Shown: one piece after another, positions 19,166 to 28,139 of the stretch | Numbering within the stretch: the first letter of the stretch is position 1 | Layout: each line of letters opens with the position of its first letter | NCBI RefSeq assembly: GCF_003003285.1 | Contig: NZ_PVTP01000005.1 | Coordinates: 186,001-250,000, forward strand | Source: Yoonia maritima | GTDB lineage: Bacteria > Pseudomonadota > Alphaproteobacteria > Rhodobacterales > Rhodobacteraceae | Length of the DNA: 64,000 bases | Direction: 5' to 3' | The notes under the pieces: generated by a model | What the model saw: the letters and a program-made list of their open reading frames with translations, nothing else | What the model was told of the DNA's origin: nothing | Database searches by the model: none | Made by a program: the position numbers and the translations under genes

Positions 19166-20125
19166 ATGACAGACATGACAAATCAATCATTCGATTTGGC
19201 CCACTTGGGCCACGTCGAAATGCTGACCGACAAATTCGAAGAAAGCCTTGATTTCTTTACTCGCGTTTATGGCCTCAAACTCTCAGGGCAGGACGAAACA
19301 TCGGCATATCTTCGGGCGTGGGATGACTATGAATTCGCAACGCTCAAACTGACCAAGGCGGACACCACTGGGGTCGGCCACATTGGTTACCGTGCTGCAT
19401 CACCCGAAGCGTTAGAGCGTCGCGTCAAAGTGATTGAGGAAAGCGGATATAAGGTCCACGGCTGGAACGATGGCGATCTTAGCCACGGGCGGGCCTTCCG
19501 TTTCGAAGACCCCTTTGGCCATGTATTCGAAATTTACTACGATACTGTTTGGTTCGAAGCCAAAGGCGATGACGTTGCCGCACTGAAAAATACGGCCTCT
19601 GCGTTCGAAGGTGCCGCGCCGCGCCGGGTCGACCACTTGAACCTGCTTTCCAGTGATGTGACTGAATTCAAGCGGTTCATGGAGACCTGCCTTGGATCAC
19701 GTGTCACAGAATACATTGAGTTAGACAACGGGCGCATTGGCGGCTGCTGGTTCACCGTGAATAACAAGACCTACGATCTGGCCTGCACCGAAGAACAAGG
19801 CGGCGGCAACGCGCGACTGCACCACGTGACCTATGCCACGGACCAACGCGAAGACATCCTGCGTGCCGCTGACATCTTTTTGCAAAACGGTGTCCATATC
19901 GAAACTGGCCCGCATAAACACGCCATTCAAGGGACGTTCTTTCTGTACGTCTGGGAACCTGCGGGGAACCGCGTGGAATTGGCGAATGCGGGCGCACGCC
20001 TGATCATGGCACCCGATTGGAAGCCAATAAAATGGACACAAGCAGACCGCATGAAAGGTCAGGCTTGGGGCTTGAAGACCATCGAAAGCTTCCACACCCA
20101 CGGCACGCCGCCGGTTAAGAAATAA
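19166..20125 (+). CDS. Type I extradiol ring-cleavage dioxygenase (VOC superfamily)
   Basis: 319 residues from the ATG at 19166. Two VOC modules, like catechol 2,3-dioxygenase. The C-terminal module keeps the 2-His-1-Glu Fe(II) site: His157 in VDHLNLL, His219/220 in LHHVTYATD and Glu271 in NRVELANAG, with spacings close to the xylE-type enzymes. It lies between galB and galC, where a protocatechuate or gallate ring-cleaving enzyme of the unrelated LigAB/GalA type would be expected. It therefore probably opens a trihydroxy- or dihydroxybenzoate ring to a product entering the 4-oxalomesaconate route. Substrate is inferred from neighbours. Confidence 0.85.
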   Translation: MTDMTNQSFDLAHLGHVEMLTDKFEESLDFFTRVYGLKLSGQDETSAYLRAWDDYEFATLKLTKADTTGVGHIGYRAASPEALERRVKVIEESGYKVHGWNDGDLSHGRAFRFEDPFGHVFEIYYDTVWFEAKGDDVAALKNTASAFEGAAPRRVDHLNLLSSDVTEFKRFMETCLGSRVTEYIELDNGRIGGCWFTVNNKTYDLACTEEQGGGNARLHHVTYATDQREDILRAADIFLQNGVHIETGPHKHAIQGTFFLYVWEPAGNRVELANAGARLIMAPDWKPIKWTQADRMKGQAWGLKTIESFHTHGTPPVKK

Positions 20126-20134
20126 GGAAACCCC

Positions 20135-20806
20135 ATGTCTGTAGTTGTTCAAAACGTGAAACGCGCTGACCCTGAAACCATCAAGAAACTAGGTGAAGCA
20201 GGTGTCGCAACTGTTCACGAGGCACAGGGTCGCAAAGGATGCCTAGCCTCCTATATGAACCCGATATATCGCGGTGCACAGATCGCTGGGTCTGCCGTCA
20301 CGATCAGCGCAGCGCCCGGTGATAACTGGATGCTTCATGTCGCGATCGAGCAGTTGCAAGAAGGCGATATCCTTGTTCTATCACCTACGTCGCCCTGCGA
20401 TAACGGGTACTTTGGTGACTTGTTAGCGACCTCGGCGATGGCACGCGGCTGTCGTGGGTTGATCATTGATGCGGGCATCCGCGACATTCGCGACCTTACC
20501 CAAATGAATTTCCCGGTCTGGTCCAAAGCGATCAGCGCGCAGGGCACCGTCAAAGAAACGCTTGGTTCTGTGAACGTGCCAATCGTTTGCGCAGGACAAG
20601 CGATTGACGCAGGTGATGTCATCGTCGCGGATGATGATGGCGTTGTCGTCGTTAAACAGGCCGAAGCCGAGACAGTCTTGGTCAACGCGCAAAAACGGCT
20701 TGATGCGGAAGAGGCCAAACGCGTTCGCCTAGCAGCCGGTGAACTGGGATTAGATATCTACGACATGCGGCCACGGCTGGCGGAGAAGGGTCTGAAGTAT
20801 GTCTGA
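20135..20806 (+). CDS. galC: 4-carboxy-4-hydroxy-2-oxoadipate aldolase (RraA fold)
   Basis: 223 residues, RraA-like fold of the LigK/GalC/ProA class II aldolases, splitting 4-carboxy-4-hydroxy-2-oxoadipate into pyruvate and oxaloacetate and usually also decarboxylating oxaloacetate. Key motif: [14 protein letters not shown], with the Arg-Asp pair that positions substrate and metal. It starts 9 bases after the dioxygenase, with a TAAGGAAACCCC site, and overlaps galD by eight bases. Confidence 0.92.
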   Translation: MSVVVQNVKRADPETIKKLGEAGVATVHEAQGRKGCLASYMNPIYRGAQIAGSAVTISAAPGDNWMLHVAIEQLQEGDILVLSPTSPCDNGYFGDLLATSAMARGCRGLIIDAGIRDIRDLTQMNFPVWSKAISAQGTVKETLGSVNVPIVCAGQAIDAGDVIVADDDGVVVVKQAEAETVLVNAQKRLDAEEAKRVRLAAGELGLDIYDMRPRLAEKGLKYV

Positions 20807-21851
20807 AGGCATTCCATGTCTTTGGATGCGCGGCGGGACGTCAAAGGGCGCATATTTTCTTGCGTCCGATTTGTCCACCGACACGGCCGACCGTGACGCA
20901 TTGTTGCTACGGATCATGGGGTCACCTGATCCGCTACAAATCGACGGGATCGGTGGGGCAGATCCACTAACGTCCAAGGTGGCAATCCTATCGCCAGCGT
21001 CACGCCCTGACGCCGATGTAGATTATCTGTTTCTACAAGTATTCGTTGATCAGGCCGTCGTAACAGACGCACAAGCCTGCGGAAATATCCTTGCCGGGGT
21101 TGGCCCTGCCGCTATTGAGCGGGGCTTGGTTCCTGCCAATATGGATGAAACCTCTGTCCGCATTCATATGCTAAACACCGGCGAAATCGCGACTGCCAGG
21201 GTGCAAAGCCCGGATGGTATCGTGACCTATGCTGGTGACGCGCATATTGATGGCGTTCCCGGCACCCATGCGCCAATTCCGCTGATGTTCGACAATGTCG
21301 CAGGGTCGATGTGTGGGGCGCTGTTGCCCTCTGGCAATGCTGTAGATGTAATAGATGGGATCGAATGTACGCTAATCGATAACGGCATGCCTTGCGTAAT
21401 TATGCGTGCCACCGATTTTGGGCTAACGGGCTATGAACCTCGTGAAGTGCTTGATGCTGATACTACGCTGAAAGCGCGGCTAGAGGCAATTCGCCTACAG
21501 TGCGGGCCACTGATGAGCCTTGGTGATGTCGCGCAAAAATCAGTTCCGAAAATGACGTTAGTCGCACCGCCAAAGAACGGCACCATCACAACCCGTAGCT
21601 TTATCCCGCATCGATGCCACGCAACGATTGGGGTCTTTGCGGCGGTTAGCGTGGCGACGGCCTGCACATTGCCCGGATCGCCTGCCGCGAGCGTCGCGGT
21701 TTTACCAACCGACAACACATTCGCGATCGAACATCCGACTGGAGCTGCCGACGTATTGATTGAACGCGACACACACGGTCAGGTTCAGTGCGCGGGCACA
21801 TTAAGGACCGCGCGCAAACTGTTCGATGGGAAAGTTTTTCCGGCGCCCTAA
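20799..21851 (+). CDS. galD: 4-oxalomesaconate tautomerase (PrpF family)
   Basis: 350 residues, PrpF/diaminopimelate-epimerase fold. It opens with [16 protein letters not shown], the family signature, and has [14 protein letters not shown] and [14 protein letters not shown] with the catalytic-loop Cys. GalD isomerises the keto form of 4-oxalomesaconate before hydration by GalB. Last gene of the operon; its stop overlaps by four bases the end of the convergent esterase gene. Confidence 0.92.
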   Translation: MSEGIPCLWMRGGTSKGAYFLASDLSTDTADRDALLLRIMGSPDPLQIDGIGGADPLTSKVAILSPASRPDADVDYLFLQVFVDQAVVTDAQACGNILAGVGPAAIERGLVPANMDETSVRIHMLNTGEIATARVQSPDGIVTYAGDAHIDGVPGTHAPIPLMFDNVAGSMCGALLPSGNAVDVIDGIECTLIDNGMPCVIMRATDFGLTGYEPREVLDADTTLKARLEAIRLQCGPLMSLGDVAQKSVPKMTLVAPPKNGTITTRSFIPHRCHATIGVFAAVSVATACTLPGSPAASVAVLPTDNTFAIEHPTGAADVLIERDTHGQVQCAGTLRTARKLFDGKVFPAP

Positions 21852-23437
21852 TCACCAAATAGATGCAGCAAGCCTTCGGCCAACGCACCGCGCCAAACGA
21901 GGTAATCGTGACCGCCCACGAATTCGCGGTAAGTCACGTCCTTGATCCCCTGTAACGTCAGCACATCGCGCAGGTGCCGGGTCGTTTCAAAGATCGACAC
22001 GCTGCCCGGCAAACGGCTGATTTCATAAATCCCAGCAGACATCCAAATCCGAACATCCTTAGGCGCATTATCCATCCAAAGCGCTGAGACATAGGGTGTT
22101 CCCTGGCCTTCGTATCCTTGTGGCGCCCACCAAAAGCTGCCCGATAGAACGACCGCGTTGCCAAAGGTCTCAGGATGACGATGCACAAGGCACGCAGACG
22201 CTAAACCACCATACGAAGACCCAGACACAACCCTTTGCGCAGCCGTTGGTGCAATTTTCAAAGTGCTCTCGACCTGCGGCAACCAATCATTCGCAAGCAC
22301 ATCCAAAAACTCAGGATTACATGTCAGATCCACACCACGTTGATCACCGTCTACCGGATCAATGAACGCGACAGCAACTTGTGGCAGCCGACTATCGGCG
22401 ATCAAACGGTCTAAGATTTGGGGGATAGGTGCGCGTTCTGTCTGATAGGCTGGACCGTCGAACATCACCAAAAGCACTGTGTTAGGGTCGTTTGCGTCGA
22501 AATCAGCGGGGCGGTAATAATCAACCCTCCGATCTGAGAAAGCATCAGAGCGTAACAGCCCGGGTTCAATGGTTCCCTCTGCAAAATCCCCTTGGCCATC
22601 CATCCCCGGCTGAACGGGCGCGTTCGGGGCTTCGAAGAGCGAACGCTGCGCCCATTGATCTGGTGCCTCCGAATAGATTGGCGTCTTGTTCAGCGGATCC
22701 GCCTGCAAGGTGGCCAGCAACGCCACGCGGTTTTCACGCATGCTACCGTCAAACTGCGGAACATCAGGCGAAAAGCCATAGGAAAGGCGACCACTGTCGG
22801 GCATTTCAAAAGAGATGTACCAAACGTCGGTGTCACCGAGGCGATCCATCCACATGTGGTCAGCCGCCGGACCTCCCCAAAGCCGTACGTTTTTTTCGGC
22901 ACCTCGCCATAGGAATGTCGTGATGATTTGCCCGTCACGTGTGGACGGTTCAACCATCGGTGTGCCTTGAACAGCACGTGCAGCCCAGAATTCGGCTGTA
23001 TCACCGCCATCAGAAAGTGCTGCAATTATTGGGCTGAGATAAGATTTGGCGTTGCCAATTTGTTCATCTGGTGGGACAATACGTTCGATCTCAAGCGTCA
23101 CTTCAGCACCCACATCACCATCATTCAAAGCACGAAATTGCTGCCCTTGTTCACCGATCACAACATGAAACTGCCCAGCGCCCGTGTTGTCGTCGAGCAG
23201 CCGCCGAACATGCATGCCCGTCTTGTCGGTCAAAGAAAGGTCGAAGGGATGCCCCAAAGAATGCAAGCGCCCCCGAACATAGGTACCCGGCGTTGCATCC
23301 ATTTCAAACGATGCAGTTTCCCCTGGCGCGATCCACGTCGTTTCTTGAGAAAGATCACTACCGAGATCTTCACACATGCCGATACCGGCGCTCAAGAAGA
23401 GCACCGGTAGAGCAGCCTGAAAGTATTTCAGGGCCAT
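21848..23437 (-). CDS. Secreted enterochelin-esterase-like hydrolase (siderophore esterase)
   Basis: 529 residues with an N-terminal Sec signal peptide (ALPVLFLSAGIGMCEDLG). The N-terminal half resembles the Fes accessory domain; the C-terminal half is an esterase-D alpha/beta hydrolase. The nucleophile elbow is SGSSYGGLASA (Ser near 408) and the late His is in GGHDYLVW (near 507). Fes-type enzymes cut the trilactone of ferric enterobactin-like siderophores. The signal peptide points to a periplasmic enzyme like Campylobacter Cee rather than cytoplasmic Fes. It follows the TonB receptor gene by three bases, so the two are co-transcribed. Confidence 0.85.
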   Translation of the reverse strand: MALKYFQAALPVLFLSAGIGMCEDLGSDLSQETTWIAPGETASFEMDATPGTYVRGRLHSLGHPFDLSLTDKTGMHVRRLLDDNTGAGQFHVVIGEQGQQFRALNDGDVGAEVTLEIERIVPPDEQIGNAKSYLSPIIAALSDGGDTAEFWAARAVQGTPMVEPSTRDGQIITTFLWRGAEKNVRLWGGPAADHMWMDRLGDTDVWYISFEMPDSGRLSYGFSPDVPQFDGSMRENRVALLATLQADPLNKTPIYSEAPDQWAQRSLFEAPNAPVQPGMDGQGDFAEGTIEPGLLRSDAFSDRRVDYYRPADFDANDPNTVLLVMFDGPAYQTERAPIPQILDRLIADSRLPQVAVAFIDPVDGDQRGVDLTCNPEFLDVLANDWLPQVESTLKIAPTAAQRVVSGSSYGGLASACLVHRHPETFGNAVVLSGSFWWAPQGYEGQGTPYVSALWMDNAPKDVRIWMSAGIYEISRLPGSVSIFETTRHLRDVLTLQGIKDVTYREFVGGHDYLVWRGALAEGLLHLFGD

Positions 23438-23440
23438 AAT

Positions 23441-25555
23441 TTACCACTCGTATCCGACGGTCGCGACAACAGCGCGGCCTTCGCCTTGCCAGCAATACCC
23501 ATTGGTGCAGGACGCGGTATAGCGCGTATCCGCAACGTTAGTGACTGCTACGCGTGCACCAATTCCATCTAGGCCACTGTTAAGAGCACCTAAATCAGCG
23601 GTCATACCGATGTCGTAAAGCGTTGTTGATGGCACCTCGACGGTGTTTGTTGCATTGCCCCAGCTTTTGCCAATGAAACGCCCACCGACAGATACGCCAA
23701 TGGCTTCGGTCACATCATAGTCCAACCACACAGCGGCAGATTCCAAAGGAACACGCTGTTGCTGGTTACCGGTATTTCCGCCTTCTTTGTAAACAGGATC
23801 AAGATGCGCGAATGATGCAACGACAGCCAGACGGTCATTCACCTGACCTTGCGCTTCAAGTTCGACACCATGGCTTTGAACTTTACCAACCTGTGACCAA
23901 CCTACACCGGACACCCACTCCATCACGCCTTCTTGGGTGATATCAAAGACTGAACCCGACACTTGCAACGCGCCATCAAGCGTCGCCCATTTAGCACCAA
24001 TTTCCCACTGCTCAGCCGTTTCAGCATCAAACGGGGTACCTGTACCGCTGCTGCGCGTGACCGGAGTAAATGAATTAGAATAGCTGACATATGACATTAA
24101 ACCATTCGCAAACTTGTAAGATAACGCAGCGCGCCCTGTTGTGGCTTCCTCTGTGAAGTTGGATGAATACGATCCATCCGTCGCACCAGTGTCTGTTTCG
24201 GCCCAATCGTGGCGCAAACCAACATCCGCGCTAAAATTACCAACCTTCATTTGGTCCTGCACATAAGCGCCAACTTGGGTAACAGTTGTGGTTTCGTCAT
24301 ATACAGGGTTCACTGTGATCGTGCTTAGATCTGTGGTTGATCCGTCGGCAAAGTAATATGTGCCGATACCGAATGCGCGCGCATAGTCGGTTCGTGTTTC
24401 GATCCATTGGGTATCAACGCCACCGACAACCTCGTGTGAAATCGTTCCTGTCGCGAACGATGTGGACAAATATGAATCGGTTGTCAGCTGCTCACTGTGA
24501 TCCACAGAATGGAAGGCGAACAAGTCAACACCCAAGCCATCAGCAGTGACTGCATCGCCCGAAACACCTTTGTGATCCAGATCGATCGTGTTGTAGCGTG
24601 CCTTTTGATTTAGCGTCAGACCGTTGCCAAAATCGTGTTCAACCCCATACCCAAACGAAGTCGTCGTCCTGTCTGCTTCGTCATAATCTGGAGCGTAAGA
24701 CGCAAAACCATCTGGGTATAGATAGCCCGCAGACGTTTCCTCTAGGGTACCGCCCTGCGTTTGGTGGTTACGATAACCTGCTTCGGGGTCAGCTTGGTAA
24801 ATGCCATAAACAGTGACTTCGGTCTGGTCAGACAGGTTTGCCGTTACAGATGGCGCAACAAGCACACGGCTTTGACCCAGCCCGCTTTCAATTGTTTTAT
24901 CCCAAATGGAACTTAGCAGACGATAGTGCACAGAACCGCTGTCGTTCAGATCACCCTGTAGGTCAGCGCTAAAGCGACGATAGTCTTCACTACCCACCGC
25001 AATTTCAGCGCGGTTCGTTTGATTATCAGTTGGTGTTTTCAGCACCTGATTAATCTGACCACCGGGCGAGACCTGACCATAAGTCAGCGAGTTCGGGCCT
25101 TTGACGACCTCAACACTGTCAAGCAGGTATGTATCGAGCTGACCATTAGACGATCCGCCAAACGACATGCCGTCTAACGATTTTCCTGAATAAGATGTGA
25201 AGCCACGGATCATTACTTCGTCGTGAAAATTCGACGTGCCGCGGTATTCGCCCTGTACGTTCGAAACGTAACGTACGGCTTCGGCCACGGAATTAGCGCC
25301 CTGTGCTTCGATCTGTTCAGCGGTCACGACATTTACAGTGATAGGCGTTTCAGACAGCGGCGTATCAGTCTTTGTACCCGCAGATGATTCAGTTGCGACA
25401 TAGCCAATTGCCGTACCATCCTCTGTTTCTAGAACGACAGTGCCGATGTTGATCGCATCTTGTGCATACCCTGGACCGACCAGTGCTGTGCTTGCCATAA
25501 GCCCAGCCAAGATCAGATGGCGCGCGTTTGAATGTCTGTTTGTTCGCAATGTCAT
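23441..25555 (-). CDS. TonB-dependent siderophore receptor
   Basis: 704 residues from the ATG at 25555, chosen because it gives a clean signal peptide (basic start, hydrophobic core, GYAQDA cleavage); upstream in-frame starts add a non-signal tail. A plug domain follows (about 50-190, with VRYVSNVQGEYRG and VEVVKGPNSLTYGQ), then a 22-strand barrel ending in an aromatic residue (VGYEW). FhuA/FepA-like receptors carry ferric siderophores across the outer membrane. An iron-rhodo box lies 53 bases upstream of the start. Divergent from an AraC regulator and co-transcribed with the esterase. Confidence 0.93.
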   Translation of the reverse strand: MTLRTNRHSNARHLILAGLMASTALVGPGYAQDAINIGTVVLETEDGTAIGYVATESSAGTKTDTPLSETPITVNVVTAEQIEAQGANSVAEAVRYVSNVQGEYRGTSNFHDEVMIRGFTSYSGKSLDGMSFGGSSNGQLDTYLLDSVEVVKGPNSLTYGQVSPGGQINQVLKTPTDNQTNRAEIAVGSEDYRRFSADLQGDLNDSGSVHYRLLSSIWDKTIESGLGQSRVLVAPSVTANLSDQTEVTVYGIYQADPEAGYRNHQTQGGTLEETSAGYLYPDGFASYAPDYDEADRTTTSFGYGVEHDFGNGLTLNQKARYNTIDLDHKGVSGDAVTADGLGVDLFAFHSVDHSEQLTTDSYLSTSFATGTISHEVVGGVDTQWIETRTDYARAFGIGTYYFADGSTTDLSTITVNPVYDETTTVTQVGAYVQDQMKVGNFSADVGLRHDWAETDTGATDGSYSSNFTEEATTGRAALSYKFANGLMSYVSYSNSFTPVTRSSGTGTPFDAETAEQWEIGAKWATLDGALQVSGSVFDITQEGVMEWVSGVGWSQVGKVQSHGVELEAQGQVNDRLAVVASFAHLDPVYKEGGNTGNQQQRVPLESAAVWLDYDVTEAIGVSVGGRFIGKSWGNATNTVEVPSTTLYDIGMTADLGALNSGLDGIGARVAVTNVADTRYTASCTNGYCWQGEGRAVVATVGYEW

Positions 25556-25607
25556 TATCGTGTCCCAATACATACTTACCCGGACGCAAGGGCACGCCCG
25601 ATTTACT

Positions 25608-25622
25608 TGAGTTTTTCTATCA
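25608..25622. promoter_or_regulatory. Iron-rhodo box (RirA-type iron control)
   Basis: TGAGTTTTTCTATCA fits TGA-N9-TCA, the motif bound by the iron regulator RirA in Rhodobacterales and rhizobia. It lies between the TonB receptor and the AraC gene, 53 bases before the receptor start. The match is direct; control by iron is inferred. Confidence 0.55.
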
Positions 25623-25736
25623 GGTTTACTAAAGTCACCACGCCAGCGCGTCCACGTGCCAGCCCCCTGCGCGGGCGACTCATACCTTTGATCGCGCGAC
25701 ACAACGGATAATCACGCACCCTAAGGGCGACACAAT

Positions 25737-26585
25737 ATGGCAGTTCAACTGTTTCCCGGCAACTTACGCATCGGCGTTCTGGACGAGGTCGTAACACCCG
25801 GACGACGACCGCCTGTTGATACAGTCGATCCAAAGTTTCAAATAATGGTGCTGTTAAAAGGCTATCAGCGATTTTCAATCGACGATCACCAGATCGAACT
25901 CGACGCGAGAGAGCACCCTGTCGCGATGATGATGCATCTGCGACGCACCGCAAAGTTGCACTACGACATTTCATATGGCGCGCCCTATAGGAAGATTGCA
26001 CTGGCAACCCCAAGCGAATGGCTACACCAACTCACCGCCAGCGGAGATACTGTTGCAGCTAGCCTATGTAAGGGCAGCACCACGTTTACCTATCACATTT
26101 GGTCCATTGATACCGAATTGACCCGGCTCGCAACGCAAATCCTGCTCCCCCCGCCACAGGACAACGCGACGCAAAAGGAACTGTTTCGGATTTCTCGTGC
26201 GCTAGAATTGATCCGTCGGGCCTTGACCGACTGCATCAATGAACCTGCCCAGTCCCCCAGCGACGCGCATCCGATTGCAGAACGCATACGTCTGTATTTG
26301 TTACGCAATCTAAGTCAGGATTTGACACTGGATCGGATTGAAAAAGATTTGGGCATGAACAGGCGTTCGCTTCAACGGCATTTTAAGACGGGTACCGGCA
26401 TCACGTTAAGTGACTTTATGAGACGTGAACGACTTGTACAGGCACGCCGCGCCCTATCCGAAGACGGGTTCACAGTTGCCCAAGCGGCGCATATCGCGGG
26501 TTATTCAACACCAGAAAATTTCTCGACTGCGTTTCGGCATGCGTTTGGGCATCCGCCACAAACAATGCGCAACTGCGCAATTTAA
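25737..26585 (+). CDS. AraC-family regulator of siderophore uptake
   Basis: 282 residues. The N-terminal cupin-like sensing half is followed by an AraC double HTH in the last 100 residues (LGMNRRSLQRHFKTGTGITL; AQAAHIAGYSTPENFSTAFR). It is placed between the receptor and the reductase genes and divergent from the receptor, like PchR-type activators that sense an internalised ferric siderophore. Stops one base from the convergent reductase gene. Confidence 0.9.
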   Translation: MAVQLFPGNLRIGVLDEVVTPGRRPPVDTVDPKFQIMVLLKGYQRFSIDDHQIELDAREHPVAMMMHLRRTAKLHYDISYGAPYRKIALATPSEWLHQLTASGDTVAASLCKGSTTFTYHIWSIDTELTRLATQILLPPPQDNATQKELFRISRALELIRRALTDCINEPAQSPSDAHPIAERIRLYLLRNLSQDLTLDRIEKDLGMNRRSLQRHFKTGTGITLSDFMRRERLVQARRALSEDGFTVAQAAHIAGYSTPENFSTAFRHAFGHPPQTMRNCAI

Positions 26586-26586
26586 G

Positions 26587-27354
26587 TCATATCACCGTGG
26601 GCTTTGCCAGACGCCAATATCCAGACAGATAGCTATGGTCAGTACCAATGCCCAATGTATCACGGAAATGCGCGCGCGCCTTTTGTACCTGCGATTTTTC
26701 GGCGCCGCACCAAACGAACGGCGGATTACCAACAGACAGATTTGAATGATTATCAATCAATGCTTGAACTGGGCCAACATCGCGCCCGCGGATAAGCCAT
26801 TGCAGATCAACCCCGGCAGGCTTTTTGAGGTCCTGAACATCCTCTGGCGCTCCGATTTCGATATAGGCGGCACCTGTCACGTCTACCGCCGACGCCGCCA
26901 AAATCCGTCGGATCGCAGGTAATGCAGTTTCGTCACCCGCCATAATGATCTTATCTGCGACAGGCATCGTGCCACCACCGGGACCATTGATTCCGATTGT
27001 GTCCCCCAAACACGCGTTACGCATCCATTCGGTGATCCTTCCACCTTCATGGATATAAACATCAAATGTGAACTGCTCGGCCGCGACATCAACCGAAACA
27101 AAAGTGTAGACCGGATTGTGAAGCTGATCATCCCCGGTTGGGAACCGCGCACGACCTGTTTCGTCTATATATGGCCAAACAGGTGTGCGATCCTTTGGCG
27201 GGAGAAGTAAACGAAAATGCATCCCGCCTTCGGTATAACGCTGCAAGTCAGGCGCGCGCATCGTGACACGAAAGAAGCTTGGGAATGGCCGATCAATCGA
27301 CACTAATTCGGCAAGGCGGAACGCATCGGAGAGTTGCGGAGCTGTGGTGTTCAT
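26587..27354 (-). CDS. Siderophore-interacting FAD protein (ferric-siderophore reductase)
   Basis: 255 residues of the SIP/ViuB family: N-terminal FAD-binding barrel (DLQRYTEGGMHFRLLLPP, then YTFVSVD), and a C-terminal NAD(P)H domain (IMAGDETALPAIRRIL; FVWCGAEKSQVQKARAHF). These cytoplasmic enzymes reduce ferric siderophores to release iron. It lies eight bases after the ATPase gene and closes the ABC-transport operon. Confidence 0.93.
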   Translation of the reverse strand: MNTTAPQLSDAFRLAELVSIDRPFPSFFRVTMRAPDLQRYTEGGMHFRLLLPPKDRTPVWPYIDETGRARFPTGDDQLHNPVYTFVSVDVAAEQFTFDVYIHEGGRITEWMRNACLGDTIGINGPGGGTMPVADKIIMAGDETALPAIRRILAASAVDVTGAAYIEIGAPEDVQDLKKPAGVDLQWLIRGRDVGPVQALIDNHSNLSVGNPPFVWCGAEKSQVQKARAHFRDTLGIGTDHSYLSGYWRLAKPTVI

Positions 27355-27362
27355 ACGAGATC

Positions 27363-28139
27363 CTATTGCGTCGAAGGCGGTGCAATCTGATGCAGGGCAA
27401 ACGGGTGCCCCGCAATTTGCTGCACCACAATATCAAGGTCGAAAATATCATTTAGCATCGCTGGGGTCACAATCTCGGCCGGGGTTCCGGTCGCGAGCAC
27501 ACGACCATCCTTTAGCGCGACAATCCTATCGGCATAGGCCGCCGCGAAATTGATGTCGTGGATCACAACGACAAAGCTTTTGCCTTGTGTACGGGCAGCC
27601 GTCTGTAGCCGTATCATCATCTGGCGCGCATGGCGCATATCGAGATTATTCAGCGGTTCATCCAACAGTACGTAATCTGTGTCTTGCGCCAAAACCATCG
27701 CGACCAACGCGCGCTGCCGCTGGCCACCAGACAGTTCATCCAGGAACCGTGTTCGCAGCGGCGTCAACGCCATTGCCTGTAAGGCGTCGTTGACAAGCTT
27801 CACATCGGTCGGCCCCGGTCGCCCTTTGTGGTGTGGATACCGGCCAAACCCAACGAGGTCTTGCACCGTTAAGCGCGCAGTCAACACGTTGTCTTGGCGT
27901 AAGATCGACAACCGCTTGGCAAGCTCTTGCGTCGGTGTTTCTGCCACATCCGCATCATCAAAAGAAATGCTACCGCTTTGGATACGCGTCAAGCGTGCCA
28001 TCAATGAAAGCAGCGTAGACTTGCCCGCGCCGTTCGGCCCAATCAATGCGGTAATGCCCCCCTTGGGCAAGGTTAGTGTGACATCTGATAGGATAGGCGC
28101 ACCCGCAATCTGATGACTGACCCCATTAATTCGGATCAT
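27363..28139 (-). CDS. Ferric-siderophore ABC transporter, ATP-binding protein
   Basis: 258 residues, FecE/CeuD class. Walker A GPNGAGKST near residue 35, signature LSGGQRQRALVAMVLAQD, Walker B YVLLDEPLNNLD, and a switch His in VVIHDINFAAAYAD. The start overlaps the permease stop by four bases. It energises import of the siderophore delivered by the binding protein. Confidence 0.93.
   Translation of the reverse strand: MIRINGVSHQIAGAPILSDVTLTLPKGGITALIGPNGAGKSTLLSLMARLTRIQSGSISFDDADVAETPTQELAKRLSILRQDNVLTARLTVQDLVGFGRYPHHKGRPGPTDVKLVNDALQAMALTPLRTRFLDELSGGQRQRALVAMVLAQDTDYVLLDEPLNNLDMRHARQMMIRLQTAARTQGKSFVVVIHDINFAAAYADRIVALKDGRVLATGTPAEIVTPAMLNDIFDLDIVVQQIAGHPFALHQIAPPSTQ

Noticed and set aside
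22492..22923. Plus-strand open frames opposite the siderophore esterase
   Set aside because: Rich in Arg/His/Pro as expected for antisense reading of this DNA; no signal or family motif.
25556..25702. Longer start for the TonB receptor adding 49 residues
   Set aside because: It would bury the signal peptide behind an unrelated basic tail and cover the iron-rhodo box.
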